Part shown: positions 27,517 through 37,861 of the stretch, piece after piece | Position numbering within the stretch: position 1 is the stretch's first letter | Layout of the letters: each line of letters begins with the position of its first letter | NCBI GenBank assembly: GCA_018806915.1 | Contig: JAGKQI010000074.1 | Span: 284,938 to 348,937 of the forward strand | Source of the DNA: Phytophthora colocasiae | Taxonomy: Eukaryota; Oomycota; Peronosporomycetes; Peronosporales; Peronosporaceae | Length of the DNA stretch: 64,000 nucleotides | Direction of reading: 5' to 3' | Made by a program: the position numbers and the translations under genes | The notes under the pieces: model-generated | What the model was told of the DNA's origin: nothing | Databases searched by the model: none | What the model saw: the letters and a program-made list of their open reading frames with translations, nothing else

Positions 27517-28250
27517 GCAGCAGCCAGCGCATACGTCGTCCCCAGGACTCCATCCGTAATGCGAGGCACTCCTTCTGCCATGGTAAGTAGTTTCTCATAA
27601 CGCTTGAACGGGATGTGGCCGAGTCGGGCGTGCACAACAGCCCATGGCTCCTTGCGAGTGGTCGTTGCAGCATGACACACCTCGTCCCCACTGTCTTCAG
27701 CTTGTAGACATTTCCACAGCGCTTAGCTTCCATCACAGTAGCGTCCCCGTAGCGAAAGGTACACTTGTCCTTGCTGAACTGGGCGACGACTCCTTTCTCG
27801 GCCAGCTTCGACACCGAGATGAGGCTTCCTTCAACTTCTGGGATGTACAGGACATCCGACAGCTTGACAGACTTCCCGTCCATCAGCTTCAACCCGACGG
27901 TGCCCTTTGCAACTGCGTCGATTTTCGAGCCATCCGCGATCGTGATGCGGACTGGCGTCTTCAGCTCCTTCATGGACACAAACTTGTCCCGGACGCTGGT
28001 CATGTGCGAACTTGCACCAGAGTCGACGAGCCATTCACTCTTGGTCATCGCACTCGTAGCCATGAACGAGAAGTCGTCGGACGCTTCCTCTTGCGCAGCT
28101 TGCCCTCGTTCTTGGTCGGCTTTCTTCTTGCGGCACTCGAACTCTCGGTGCCCTTGCTTCTTGCAGTAGAAGCACTTGCCGTTGAAGCGACGCTTGCCCC
28201 CGAAGTCCTTCTTCTTCGTAGCGAAAGCCTTCTCTTGAGCCGATGACGAT
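27497..28250 (-). CDS. Copia gag end and protease
   Basis: Minus-strand frame open from about 28,300. It has a CCHC knuckle CFYCKKQGHREFEC (about 28130-28175), then the protease with WLVDSGASSHMTS (about 28000-28035), VGLKLMDGKSVKLSDVLYIP and a start of integrase. The frame is lost near 27,510. The ATG at 28063 is internal. Upstream gag is lost at the gypsy junction. Confidence 0.85.
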
Positions 28251-28299
28251 TCATCCGAAGCTTGAACACCAGAGAGAGCTTGAATCGCGTAGGCCAGCG

Positions 28300-29679
28300 C
28301 TTCAGAAGTCCATGGTACTCAGCGTCATTCACGGTGACGTCATCCAGAATGAAACCTCGGGCTTCCAGAACCTTCCATCCAGGTAGCTTCCCGAGAACAC
28401 ACCCGCAACTTCCTTTCCGGGTGGAAGTCTTGGCAGCACCATCGAAACTCAGGATAACACCTTCGTAGTTCGCTTCCAACATCTCGATGCTCACCACTGG
28501 CGGCTTCCGGATGCGTCCTTTCGAAGGGATCAGGGATTCCGAAATCTTATCCAGATGCTCTCGTGGGGTTATCCCAGCACCCATTATCGCAGCCAATCCG
28601 TCTTCGTTCCTTTGAACCTTCCGGATATCCAGATTCCAATGTGAAAGTGCAAGTCCCCAAGGAACACACCTACCATCAGCAGACTTCGAGGTGATGACCC
28701 ACTTCAGGACGGAGTATCGGGTGTACACAATCAGTTCGGACTGCTCAATCAGCGTTCGGAAGACCTGAAGTACTCTCAGGATCGCAATGACTTCCTTTTC
28801 CGCAATATGATAACGGATTTCGGAATCATTCAGGACGCGGCCAGTATACCGGACAGGGTGGATCACACCGTTGTATTCCTGACCGAGGACAGCACATGGG
28901 GCCCATGCATTGGCATGCGGAATGATCACGAATGGTCGATTTCTATCAGGATGCCGAAGCAATGGGGTCGAGACGATCTTGTGCTTCAGGATTCCAAATG
29001 CCTCCTTCGCCTGATCCAAATTCCTTCCCGCCCTGATCTGCTCATCCGAAAGTTCATAGAGAACAGCGGCAATAACCGGGAAGTCTTCAATGAATTTGTG
29101 ATAGTAGTTCAGGCTTCCGAGGAACGACTGCACCCCTTTCAGGGTTTCCGGAAACGGAAGATCTAAAACACCTTTTGCAATCTTTGGGGTAGCTCGGATT
29201 CCTTCAGCACTGATTTCGTGGGACAGGTACGGGATGGCCAGCTTTCCAAATTCACTCTTCGGGAGGCTCACCGAGATGTTCCAATAACGCAGCCTGAATA
29301 GTAGTGCATCCAGATCTTCACATAACTGATCCCAAGTCGGCGCGCCGTGAGCGATATCGTCGATATACGAACTGCGTCCCAGTACCGGGTTCATCTGTGA
29401 AGGAGCTGGGATATTCCTCTGGAACACGGTCATTGTATCTGAGAGAATTGGCACTTGGGTTCCTGAAGGGGAACTTCCGGATTCCAAACTTCCGGAATCC
29501 AGATTCTTAGATGGAGTCAACTTCAGAAAATCCAAGACTTCCTGATCCACTTCTGCTTCCTCTTCCGGGGATAGGCGCACAAACCCCCACAAGCAGTTAT
29601 TGATTACTGCCTGATATACCAAAGGGCGTTCTTCAAACCGAATGGCATCCGGATCCACTGAAAGTGTCCAAAGGGGCAC
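28300..29679 (-). CDS. Gypsy pol: RT C-part, RNase H, second (archaeal-like) RNase H
   Basis: Minus strand. The RT catalytic box SSYIDDIAHG is near 29,360, followed by connection SFLGSLNYYHKFIEDFP, tether RNase H (PFVIIPHANAWAPCAVLGQ, YHIAEKEVIAILRVL) and a spacer. A second RNase H start follows (ILSFDGAAKTSTRKGSCGCV, with DDVTVNDAEYHGLLK giving the Asp and Glu). The open frame continues to 28,045 only by overlapping the copia gag in another frame. The N-terminal ~15 codons belong to another frame: the frame moved near 29,625, where GCCCTTTGG lacks one base of the expected Ala-Pro-Leu coding run. Confidence 0.85.
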
Positions 29680-31769
29680 ACGAAAGCGGAGATCAGCTTG
29701 GCACGTTCAGACATCCTGATAGCCCAGAATCCACTGGCCATATCCAAACTCATGAACCACATTGCGCTTTCGAAGCCAATCAGGAGATCGTCAATCAGGG
29801 GAAGCGGATAGTTGGATAACACAATAAATCCGTTTACCACTCGATAGTCAATACACATCCTGATGTCAACACCGTTCTTCTTCAGGACAATAACAATCGG
29901 GGATGCCCATGGAGATTCCGAGTGCTCGATCAATCCAGTTTCCAAAAGCTTCTTCAGAAGTTCGTACACTTTGACCGCTAAGTGAGGAGCGATAGAACGT
30001 GGGCGTTGCGCGACAGGTTTAGCCGTTCCAACATCCAGATCGCAAATCACACCTCTGGCGGGGGCTGGAGCTGCATTTCCGTCGCCCAGAAAGATACTGC
30101 GATGCCGTTTCAGGATTCCTCGAAGCTTTCGCTCTTCTTCTGGAGTAGTCTTTCCGGGTTCTCCCACATCTGCCTTCTCGATATCACACTTCGGGCTTAG
30201 CTCGTGTACTTCCGGAAGCATGACGAGTTGATCCTTCAAGTGTGACAACATATCACTCCCTTCATGCACATACACAGCTGGTTCCAAGGCGAGCTCTTCC
30301 GCATTCAGATGCAGACACCTGACAAACTTCGTTTCCAGCTTCAGGATGGCCTTCTTCACAACTTCCAGATTAAATTGTCTTCCTGATGGATCCGTTCCAG
30401 AATCCTCTTCTGCGTCAGGCAAACCGTCCGGAATCTCGTCCCTTGGCACATTCTCATGCATGGAGATCGCATCAAAGCACTCGTCACCGTCGGAATCCAG
30501 AAAACCATCGCCTTCGGGAACCTGTTGTCTTCCTGAAGTCTCGTTCGAAATTCCCTCCCGATGTTCATTTACAGTCAATATGCTATCAGGATTCTGAAAT
30601 TCCGAAACGGCGGCATCTGGAAGCGGCCTTTCACCTTTCTGAATATCCTTCGGGGGATCTTGTAGTCGAACCATGCGGACTTCAGAACCACCCCTGGGAG
30701 GTCTCATCAAAAGTTTCTTGGGCCAGGGATATTCCGGCTTCTGGACACTTGGGGGTTGGGAAGCTTGGATCGCCTGAAGGTATCTTCGTTGACGTAATAC
30801 TTCCTGATAAGAATTGGTGTTCTCGTAGATCAGGACTTCCCATTCACGATACCTCCGGAGTCCAGGTCTGACGAACCTTCCAAATGGATAGCATCCGTAT
30901 TCCACAATCTGGGCGACCGGGGTGTTTGTGTCGATCCAAACATCCTTATCCGAAATATTTACCACCTTCACAGCGACCCCCCAGGACTTCGCCCCATATA
31001 TCAGCTGCGTCACCCAGCGATCACCTCTGCCAGCCCAGACTACTTCACGTTGCGGATTGCTCTGCCCGTAACTAATCCGGACGACAGCTTGTTCACCTGG
31101 TCCAAGTATCAGGGTTTCCGGACTCCGGACTTCCAAACGTAATCCCTTCTTCTGTTGGTCGAAAGTTCTTCCGGAAAGCATAACGTTTTCTTCATCAGGA
31201 AGTTGGACCAGTCCTTCACGAATGCACAACCGCACTCCAGCAGAATACATAAAATCCATCCCAAGCAACACGTCAACACCTTCACCAATATTCGCCACCC
31301 AAAGTTCCAGAACGTAAACCACATTCAAACCCAGGGTAAGTTTCACTTCGGTTCGGGCAGTGATGATCGTCGGGACGCCTCCCAATCCGGATACCCGAAG
31401 CTGTTTTCCAAAATCCAGCTTGAGTTTGAGTCTACGCGCAAGATCCAAACTCAGCATGCTCACGGAAGCTCCGGAATCCAGAAGGATGTCTGTCCTGACA
31501 TTGCTCACTGCACCATGCACCATCGCAACTCTCTTCGACGTCTCCGAACGGTGTTCTTCCCACCATTCGTAACTTTCACCAGGCTTCAATCTGAATTCTA
31601 TTGGAGTGTCATCCCGATTGTCAGGATTCCAATCATCCGACCTTCCGAAATCATTGTCATCCGGAAGTTTAGAATCTGGAAGGAGAAAGTCGACATCTTG
31701 AGTCACAGTCATGCATTGATGGTTAGCTTGTCGTTTCAACTCTGGACCAACGTACGCTAAGACACACAA
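29604..31769 (-). CDS. Gypsy pol: protease and RT N-part
   Basis: 721 residues on the minus strand. The aspartic protease has TDILLDSGASVSMLS (about 31,465) and GEGVDVLLGMDFMY. A long acidic spacer follows, then RT fingers/palm (GLIEHSESPWASPIVIVLKKN, IRMCIDYRVVNG, MSLDMASGFWAIRM, FQWIRMPFGLKNA). The frame ends just past FGLKNA because of the indel near 29,625. It would process the polyprotein and begin cDNA synthesis. Confidence 0.88.
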   Translation of the reverse strand: MCVLAYVGPELKRQANHQCMTVTQDVDFLLPDSKLPDDNDFGRSDDWNPDNRDDTPIEFRLKPGESYEWWEEHRSETSKRVAMVHGAVSNVRTDILLDSGASVSMLSLDLARRLKLKLDFGKQLRVSGLGGVPTIITARTEVKLTLGLNVVYVLELWVANIGEGVDVLLGMDFMYSAGVRLCIREGLVQLPDEENVMLSGRTFDQQKKGLRLEVRSPETLILGPGEQAVVRISYGQSNPQREVVWAGRGDRWVTQLIYGAKSWGVAVKVVNISDKDVWIDTNTPVAQIVEYGCYPFGRFVRPGLRRYREWEVLIYENTNSYQEVLRQRRYLQAIQASQPPSVQKPEYPWPKKLLMRPPRGGSEVRMVRLQDPPKDIQKGERPLPDAAVSEFQNPDSILTVNEHREGISNETSGRQQVPEGDGFLDSDGDECFDAISMHENVPRDEIPDGLPDAEEDSGTDPSGRQFNLEVVKKAILKLETKFVRCLHLNAEELALEPAVYVHEGSDMLSHLKDQLVMLPEVHELSPKCDIEKADVGEPGKTTPEEERKLRGILKRHRSIFLGDGNAAPAPARGVICDLDVGTAKPVAQRPRSIAPHLAVKVYELLKKLLETGLIEHSESPWASPIVIVLKKNGVDIRMCIDYRVVNGFIVLSNYPLPLIDDLLIGFESAMWFMSLDMASGFWAIRMSERAKLISAFVCPFGHFQWIRMPFGLKNALWYIRQ

Positions 31770-31827
31770 TTCTGGGGGTTTCTTGAGCCCGGCGCGTTCT
31801 GGATCCCCATCCAGCGGGCTTCCTAGT

Positions 31828-34800
31828 TTAACGGTTGTTCCCCAGAATCTGCATCTCCATCCAGAAGTTTCTTCCGGATAGCAGTCGGTATATCCAAAGC
31901 TCCTTGTTGAACGAGACTCTTGAGATCCCGAAGGGCCTCCAGCTCCTCACAATGCCCATCGTGATACTTGTTGCAGAAATCACACTGACGCATCCGACAG
32001 AATCTGCACAGGATGGCTCCTTCCGATGACAGCGTTCACACTCGATATCTGCCCAACAATCCTCCTTGACATGTCCGAAATTGCGGCAGTTCTCACAGTA
32101 CCTTGCACTGTAATTCCGGATTCCGGAAACCTTGGCGTCTGGAGTCTTGATGCTCCGAAGATTGTTGGTCACCTTGGCGTCCTGAAGGGGATCGGGGCCT
32201 CCAGCCTCCCTCTTGAAGAATCTTGAAGACGGTATCTGAGAGATCATCCATGGTCGGGAATCCGGAATCTGGATCGCCAGACTTCGTAGACGCAGATGTT
32301 TTCGAGGTTTCCAGAGTCATCTTGTCTTCCTCATCCTGAAAACGGACGTGTCGGTCAGGATCTTCAGAGTCAGCGTCACTCTGAGCAGTGTATGCTCTTC
32401 CGGATCCGAACGCTTTGGGCGAAACTTCTCACGAGGTACGTTATCCGCCCGGAAATCCCGCTTCGGAGGTGGAGTGTCGTAGTCGTCTTCCAAATTCAGT
32501 TCTTCATGTTGCTTCAGGACGTACTCGACATCTTCCAAACTCCGAAGGCGTTGACCTTGGAGGGTAGTCCGGAGTCTGGAATCCAGAAGCTTCTTGGTGA
32601 AGGCTTTCAGATGCTGCTCACGGAGCTTGGTCGATCCGTCGATCCGGATACCGGCTCTATCAGCCACCTTGTTCAGGCGGTAATAGAAATCCAAAGGCGT
32701 CTCATGCTTCTTCTGAACCATCGTATAGTACCTTTCCGCATCCGGAAGTCCCTCGCCTTACAGTAGCGCTCCTTGAAAGCCTTCAGGAATCTTTTCCAGT
32801 TGCGACGGACCTTCGGATCCAGATTCGCTCTCCAGTTCCGGACGGCCGGAGACAACTTGAGCTTCATCTCGTAGATTTTCACGTTATCGGCCCAGCCACC
32901 CTGAACGGACATACTCTGGAAGCGTTCAAGCCAGCGCATCCGAGTGGCAAGCGCCGCCTTCTCATCGAAGTCTTCCAAAGTGCTTGCATTCACGAATGGC
33001 TTGAACATGTATGTCATCGTCCCTCCGGACTTGGTCGTCATCACCGCAGGAGTCTTGTCTTCGAACGAACTGCTATCCGAACTTCCGGAATCCGAAGAAC
33101 TACTCGATTCAGAACTTGGATCCGAAGAACTTGGATATCCTGAAGGAGATTTCTTTCTGAAGTTCCACTCTTCCTCACGCTTGGACGTTGAACCCCGCTT
33201 CGACGATCCAGACTCTTGGACGAACGCTTCTTCGAGCCATCCTCACCTGAACGCTTCCGGATACCCCGGCTCTCGCTTCCAGACGCCTCTCTCCTTCTGG
33301 ATGTCGATTCCTTCTTCACCACGAGCGCCTGGGGTGTCGAGGACTTGGCCACTTGAGCCCTAGGGGTCTTGGATTCACGAGTGACCAGTTGGAGAGCTGC
33401 CTCAAGCTGTGCGGCAAAGGCTTCATCTGGATTCCCAACATCTGTTTTACGAGAACTCAGATGGGATGCACCTCGGGATGCGTTACTGGATACTGGGTAC
33501 AGAGTCGGATGATGGGACGCACCTGATTCCTGAGAATCATGATTACGCCCATCTGTCTCAGCTGCGACAGCGGCCTTGGCAGCCACCGATTTCAGGTCGC
33601 GAACTTGGGTAGCCAAAAACTTCTGGACAGCCCTCGCTGCTTCTCCTTCCTTCTTCCGCGCAGACTCCGAGGCTTCGATTTCTTGCTGAAGCTCCTTCAC
33701 CTTCGCGCTCTTGGAGGAGCTCGACTTGGCGGCGGAACCTCGAACTGCTTCCGGGTGCCGCTTGTGAGATTGGTGTCCGGATGACCGAACCTCCAGATTC
33801 TTGACTGTCAAGCGTGAATCCTCGTCAGAGACCAGATCTGGGATCGCTTCCTTCTTCTGGAAGAGTCTTTGAAACTTGAATCCAGAAGGCGTTCAAGCTT
33901 CGCATCCAGATCGCTTGACATCCTCTCCAGCGCAGACCCTTGCTGATCTTCGATCCTGGCCATGACCTTCTGAAGTTGGAACATGGTGTTCAGGGCAACT
34001 TGCGTGGATCCAGAACTGGCGGACTTCGAAGAGCGCTCAGACCTTGCTGAAGTTTCTGGAACTTCACGATCCCAACTCCCAGACTTCTGAATGCCTCGTG
34101 ATCGGGATGCGTCTACAGCCTGGGATTCCTGAAGCATTTCTCGCCTCCTTGAAGATGACTTTGTACGCTTCTTCCTGGGCTTCTCGCGATTCAAGTCTGA
34201 TCCCTGCGGGACGTCTTGATCTTCGGCATCCGGATTCCTGTGGAAATCTGGAAAGCGATTCCAGAATCCATCGGCGTAGCACTTCCAGATCCCCGTGCGG
34301 TCATCGCCATCGGCCTGAAGGCGGAGAATGGCATATGCGTTTCTGCACTTCTGCTCATCCCGAATCCAGAAGAATCCGAGGTGCTCTCTGGAAGTCCGAG
34401 TTCCGGAAGTCGCACTCGCCATTGACTCACTTGATCCTCCGGAAGTCTCGAACATACTGGAGGTACGTGCCGAATTCGTCCTATGAGAAAGACTATGGAA
34501 CGAAGACATGTGACTTCCGGATTCCAGATCCGCTTCCAGATTCCGGACTAGCAGAAGATGGCACAGACTGCAGGGATGAGGGCGACGGCGACGGGATTGA
34601 CGACGGCGGTGGCCGAGGCCTTACACGTTGCACTCGCTTCGGCCGGATTTCCTGATAGGTGGGTCCGCGAGGACTCCGAACCTTCCGGAATCCAGATGCC
34701 TTCAGTTGTCTAGTGAAGTCTCGTCCCAGCAGAGATACCTCGTAATCCGACATGAATACACCTTCACCCTGAAATTGGGCTTCCGGATGTACTTGACAAA

Positions 34801-36129
34801 GTCGTTCCCTTCCAGTTGTCATCAGGATCTGGGCGTACTCCTGAGCTCGCGTCACTAGTTGTCTCCATTCGATCATCTCCACGACCAATAGCTGCAACAT
34901 TTCCCCAACAACTTGCCGAACCAGATCCGGATGCACTTTGAAAACTCGCGTCCGGAACCATCCAGGCACCAAATTCACAAATCCAAATAGAAAAGCATTG
35001 TCTGCAGGACTGCGATGCATTCACGAGGCGAAAACTCCTTCGGCGGGATCATGGCACCCTGAAGATCTTGTGCCCTTCCAAATGACCGACGTTGAATCTG
35101 GAGTTCTGAAATCCAGGCGTCCGTCTGAGCCGGCATCAACATCCGGCGGTTCAGGTGTTCCGAAGTCATCAAGGCAGCCTGAATGAAACCTTCAGGATTC
35201 AGGTATAGTGGCGGCCAATCATATCCGACATCAGATGCGAAGCTCCTTTCGGAGTTGTCACGTTCCCAACGCCTCACTTGTTCAGCCACATATGCCTTCA
35301 TCTGGATTCCGCTCATCTGGACTTCCGGCGTCCCCGGCGGTGCTTCCGGAGATTCTTCCATTCTGGAATCCGGAAAACCAAACCTGGCAGCTTCTTGACG
35401 AGGCGCTTCTGGGGGCGCCGAGAACGGCGGCTCATCAGGATACAATGTTGGCATCCGGATTTCCGGAATCACTGGCGAAGACATGTTGGTATCCTCAAGC
35501 ACAGTTTCTTCCTGAACCGGCGACAACGGGCGAGCTTCCTGCTTCACTCGTGGCGACTCTTCTCGAACATCAGGTTCGGCATCTAGATTCGCACCTTCCG
35601 GAGGAGAGTCCTGACCTCCATCCTCCGTAGGGTCTTCGATCTCGACAGCATCATCTCCCGACGCTTCTCTTCCAGAATCTTCAGCATCACTTTCGACGAC
35701 CTCAGACTCCTCACCAGCCGTGAACTCCTCCAGACCGTACTCGTTCTCGGCTTCACATCCGGATCACCTTCCGATCCGGACTCTTCTGCATCCGGATCCT
35801 GTTCAGGGTCATCGTCTCCTTCCGAAATCTCTTCCGAATCACTTCCATCCAGACTTGCGTGGTGCGCTTCCTGAACGGAGGATTCAGATTCTTCTTCCAG
35901 ATGATCCGACGACTCATGACTTCGCCTCTTGGGCAGCCTTTCGCTTCGCAGCGTTGGCCTGACGAGCTTTCTTCATGATAGTATCCAAATCCTCATGCTC
36001 TTCAGGCTGCTGCCCCTTCAACCGACGCGACGATCTAGATGCCATTCCGCTTCCAGAATCCGCGTCTCCTCCTCTGCGTGCGCTTTCACTTCCAACCATC
36101 ACAACTACGATCAGAAAGTTAGTTAGCAC
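31828..36129 (-). pseudogene. Gag of the large gypsy element, many frameshifts
   Basis: Minus-strand pieces in order: 36,129-35,914 (start MVGSESARRGGDADSGSG), 35,547-34,975, 35,020-34,493, 34,509-33,808 (S/R-rich), 33,811-33,041 (coiled-coil-like, KELQQEIEASESARKKEGEA), 33,044-32,673 (gag core with RWLERFQSMSVQGGWADNVK), 32,721-32,317 (TPLDFYYRLNKVADRAGIRI, typical retrotransposon gag) and 32,247-31,828 (CCHC knuckle CENCRNFGHVKEDC). Adjacent pieces overlap by a few bases in different frames, as expected for single-base indels. The full gag would exceed 1,300 residues, unusually long. Confidence 0.75.
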
Positions 36130-36189
36130 TCAGAACCCCTGAAACTAATCAAAAAGAAAAATATAAAAATAACTCGGTAAAACCCTTTC

Positions 36190-36215
36190 GGTATCGAATC
36201 CGGGCACGCGCACCA
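36190..36215 (-). promoter_or_regulatory. Primer binding site of the large gypsy element
   Basis: The + strand reads GGTATCGAATCCGGGCACGC then GCACCA, like the T-arm and 3' acceptor end of a tRNA including CCA. On the element's minus strand this is the complementary primer site TGGTGCGCGTGCCCGG. The match to a tRNA-like 3' end is longer than the usual 18 nt. It fixes the LTR boundary at about 36,216-36,218. Confidence 0.72.
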
Positions 36216-36217
36216 GC

Positions 36218-37688
36218 TGTGACGAGGTGGGTGAACACTTTCCGGACTTTCTGAAAGAAAAACCCGGTCGCCCAGAACGTATAGCTGGTGGCCAGTCCGA
36301 TTCTGGAAGGAAACTTCCAGATGACACTTGAGAACTGGGGTCAGTCTCTACCTTCCGGGATCCAAATGGGTATCCGGAAGGCGGAGTTGGCGTGTGACCT
36401 TGTGGTTATCCTCCTTGGTGTCGTTTGTCTTCGAGTATCCGAAGGGTATCACCAGGTGAGTTACTTTCAGGTGTGATCAGATCCAAAGATCCAAAGTACC
36501 AAAAGTACTTCCAAATGCAGTTGGTTTTCTGGAAGGCAAAAGACTATTAGCAGAGTCCTCTTCCAACAGTTAACCAATACAATACAGAGAGTTAATATGC
36601 AAAACACGCAGCCGCTCTTATTCTTTGTGGCCCTCGAGCGGTGGGCACTCCCAATGCCAGTCGACGGGGTCTACTTCCGGAACACTGACTCAGTTCCGGG
36701 ACCCTAACAAGCGCACCACTTCCGGATAACCACTTGGTTTCCGGAAGACAATATCAAGATCAGGATATCCAGATGCCTGTATATCCAAATATCCAAAATC
36801 CAAATGCAATCTAGACTAGGAATCCAGATGCAAACGTCCAATCACACAGTAGTTAATTCAATACAGTTCCAAGGGCCAACTACTAACAACCTCCCAAAAC
36901 GCAGTTATAATATGAAATGTGAATCCGGAATCCGGATTCCAACTGGAATATGAAATAGGAAGATCCCTTCCGGATGCGCCGCCGGATCACTTACCCAACT
37001 TGGTCTCAGAACCTTTGGTGGAGAGTCCCGCGGCGATGTACGCAGTCGACGCGGCCGTACGCTGGCTCAGCTAACTCGAAGCCCTCTGACAAGAGGCTGG
37101 TCCGCAGTGCTTTGCAGTATCTTCCAGGAAAACCTTCCAGAAGACCACTTGCGCCCTTGGTGGCAAATTGAACTCTCTGTTATTTATATACAAGTCTTCT
37201 GCTAAAGATTCTGCTAACATCTTGTTTTCACTATAGGAAGCGCACACTCATCAGGAGGCGCGTGTCTCTGGCGCGGAACCCCGAAGAATTCCGGCTGGTG
37301 CCGAACACATCCTGGTCGGTCGTCTTGGTCGGTCGGTCTTGACTTGGCTTGAGTATACTCCGAACCTCAATGTCCATACTGGGTACAAATCAGGCAGGGT
37401 CCGGACGCCCTTGGTCATCTGGATTCCCGATCCTTGGAATCCGGAAGTCCTCAGTTCAGCACTGGAAGCATGTATCCGGAATACACTTGGTCTGTGTATG
37501 GGCGACTGGATTCTTGAGCCCTTAGCCCTGACTGGGATGGCATCCAGATTCCCGAAATCTGGATCTGGATTCCGGAAGTACGCACCAGGAATTCACTTGG
37601 GCACCACATGGTGGACTTGATTCCTGAATAGTGGACTCCGATCATGGTCGGGCATCCGGATTCTGGAAGTCCGGAAGTCCTAAAGCAA
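36218..37688 (-). repeat. Probable 5' LTR of the large gypsy element
   Basis: About 1.47 kb of non-coding sequence between the primer site and the LINE. The left edge TGTGACGAGG next to the primer site is well placed. The right edge near TAAAGCA (37,688) is inferred from where the TCCGGA-rich composition stops and LINE coding begins. The partner LTR is missing, so identity cannot be tested. It contains an E-box-like CGGGGTCTACTTCCGG region and many TTCCGGAAG words. Confidence 0.55.
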
Positions 37689-37861
37689 TAAGGTGAAAAT
37701 GTGTTCCACAGCTCAGTCCCAGGTACTCGATGCCTCAGCCAATCACCTCTCGACATATTGGGTGGCTCTGGGAGGCGGTGTCCAGATAGAAAATTTGAAT
37801 CCACAGCTTCACAATCGGAGACGTCCTGCAGCTCAGGTACAGCGGTGACTGCGATCACCTC

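Larger units (their letters stand above)
24375..28300 (-). mobile_element. Copia (Ty1) retrotransposon, 5' end missing, inserted in PG5
   Basis: Minus strand: gag zinc knuckle, protease, integrase, RT, RNase H, LTR, i.e. the Ty1/copia gene order with integrase before RT. The 5' LTR and most of gag are replaced at about 28,300 by the 3' truncation point of a Ty3/gypsy element. Two frameshifts (about 27,510 and 25,755) split pol into three frames. Confidence 0.9.
28300..37688 (-). mobile_element. Large Ty3/gypsy element with second RNase H, 3' part missing
   Basis: Minus strand from a right-hand LTR (about 37,688-36,218) and tRNA primer site (36,215-36,190) through a long gag (about 36,129-31,828), protease/RT (31,769-29,604), RT end and RNase H, and a second RNase H that stops abruptly at about 28,300. 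Integrase and the 3' LTR are missing. Gene order and RT type are Ty3/gypsy. A second RNase H after the normal one is known from plant Tat and some oomycete gypsy lineages. At least eight frameshifts occur, mostly in gag. The sequence is unusually rich in TCCGGA / TCCAGA words in coding and LTR parts alike. Confidence 0.88.

Noticed and set aside
28045..28300. Continuation of the gypsy frame into a basic Ser/Arg-rich C-terminus
   Set aside because: This part is the copia gag zinc-knuckle region read in a shifted frame; the true copia frame (CFYCKKQGHREFEC) explains it.
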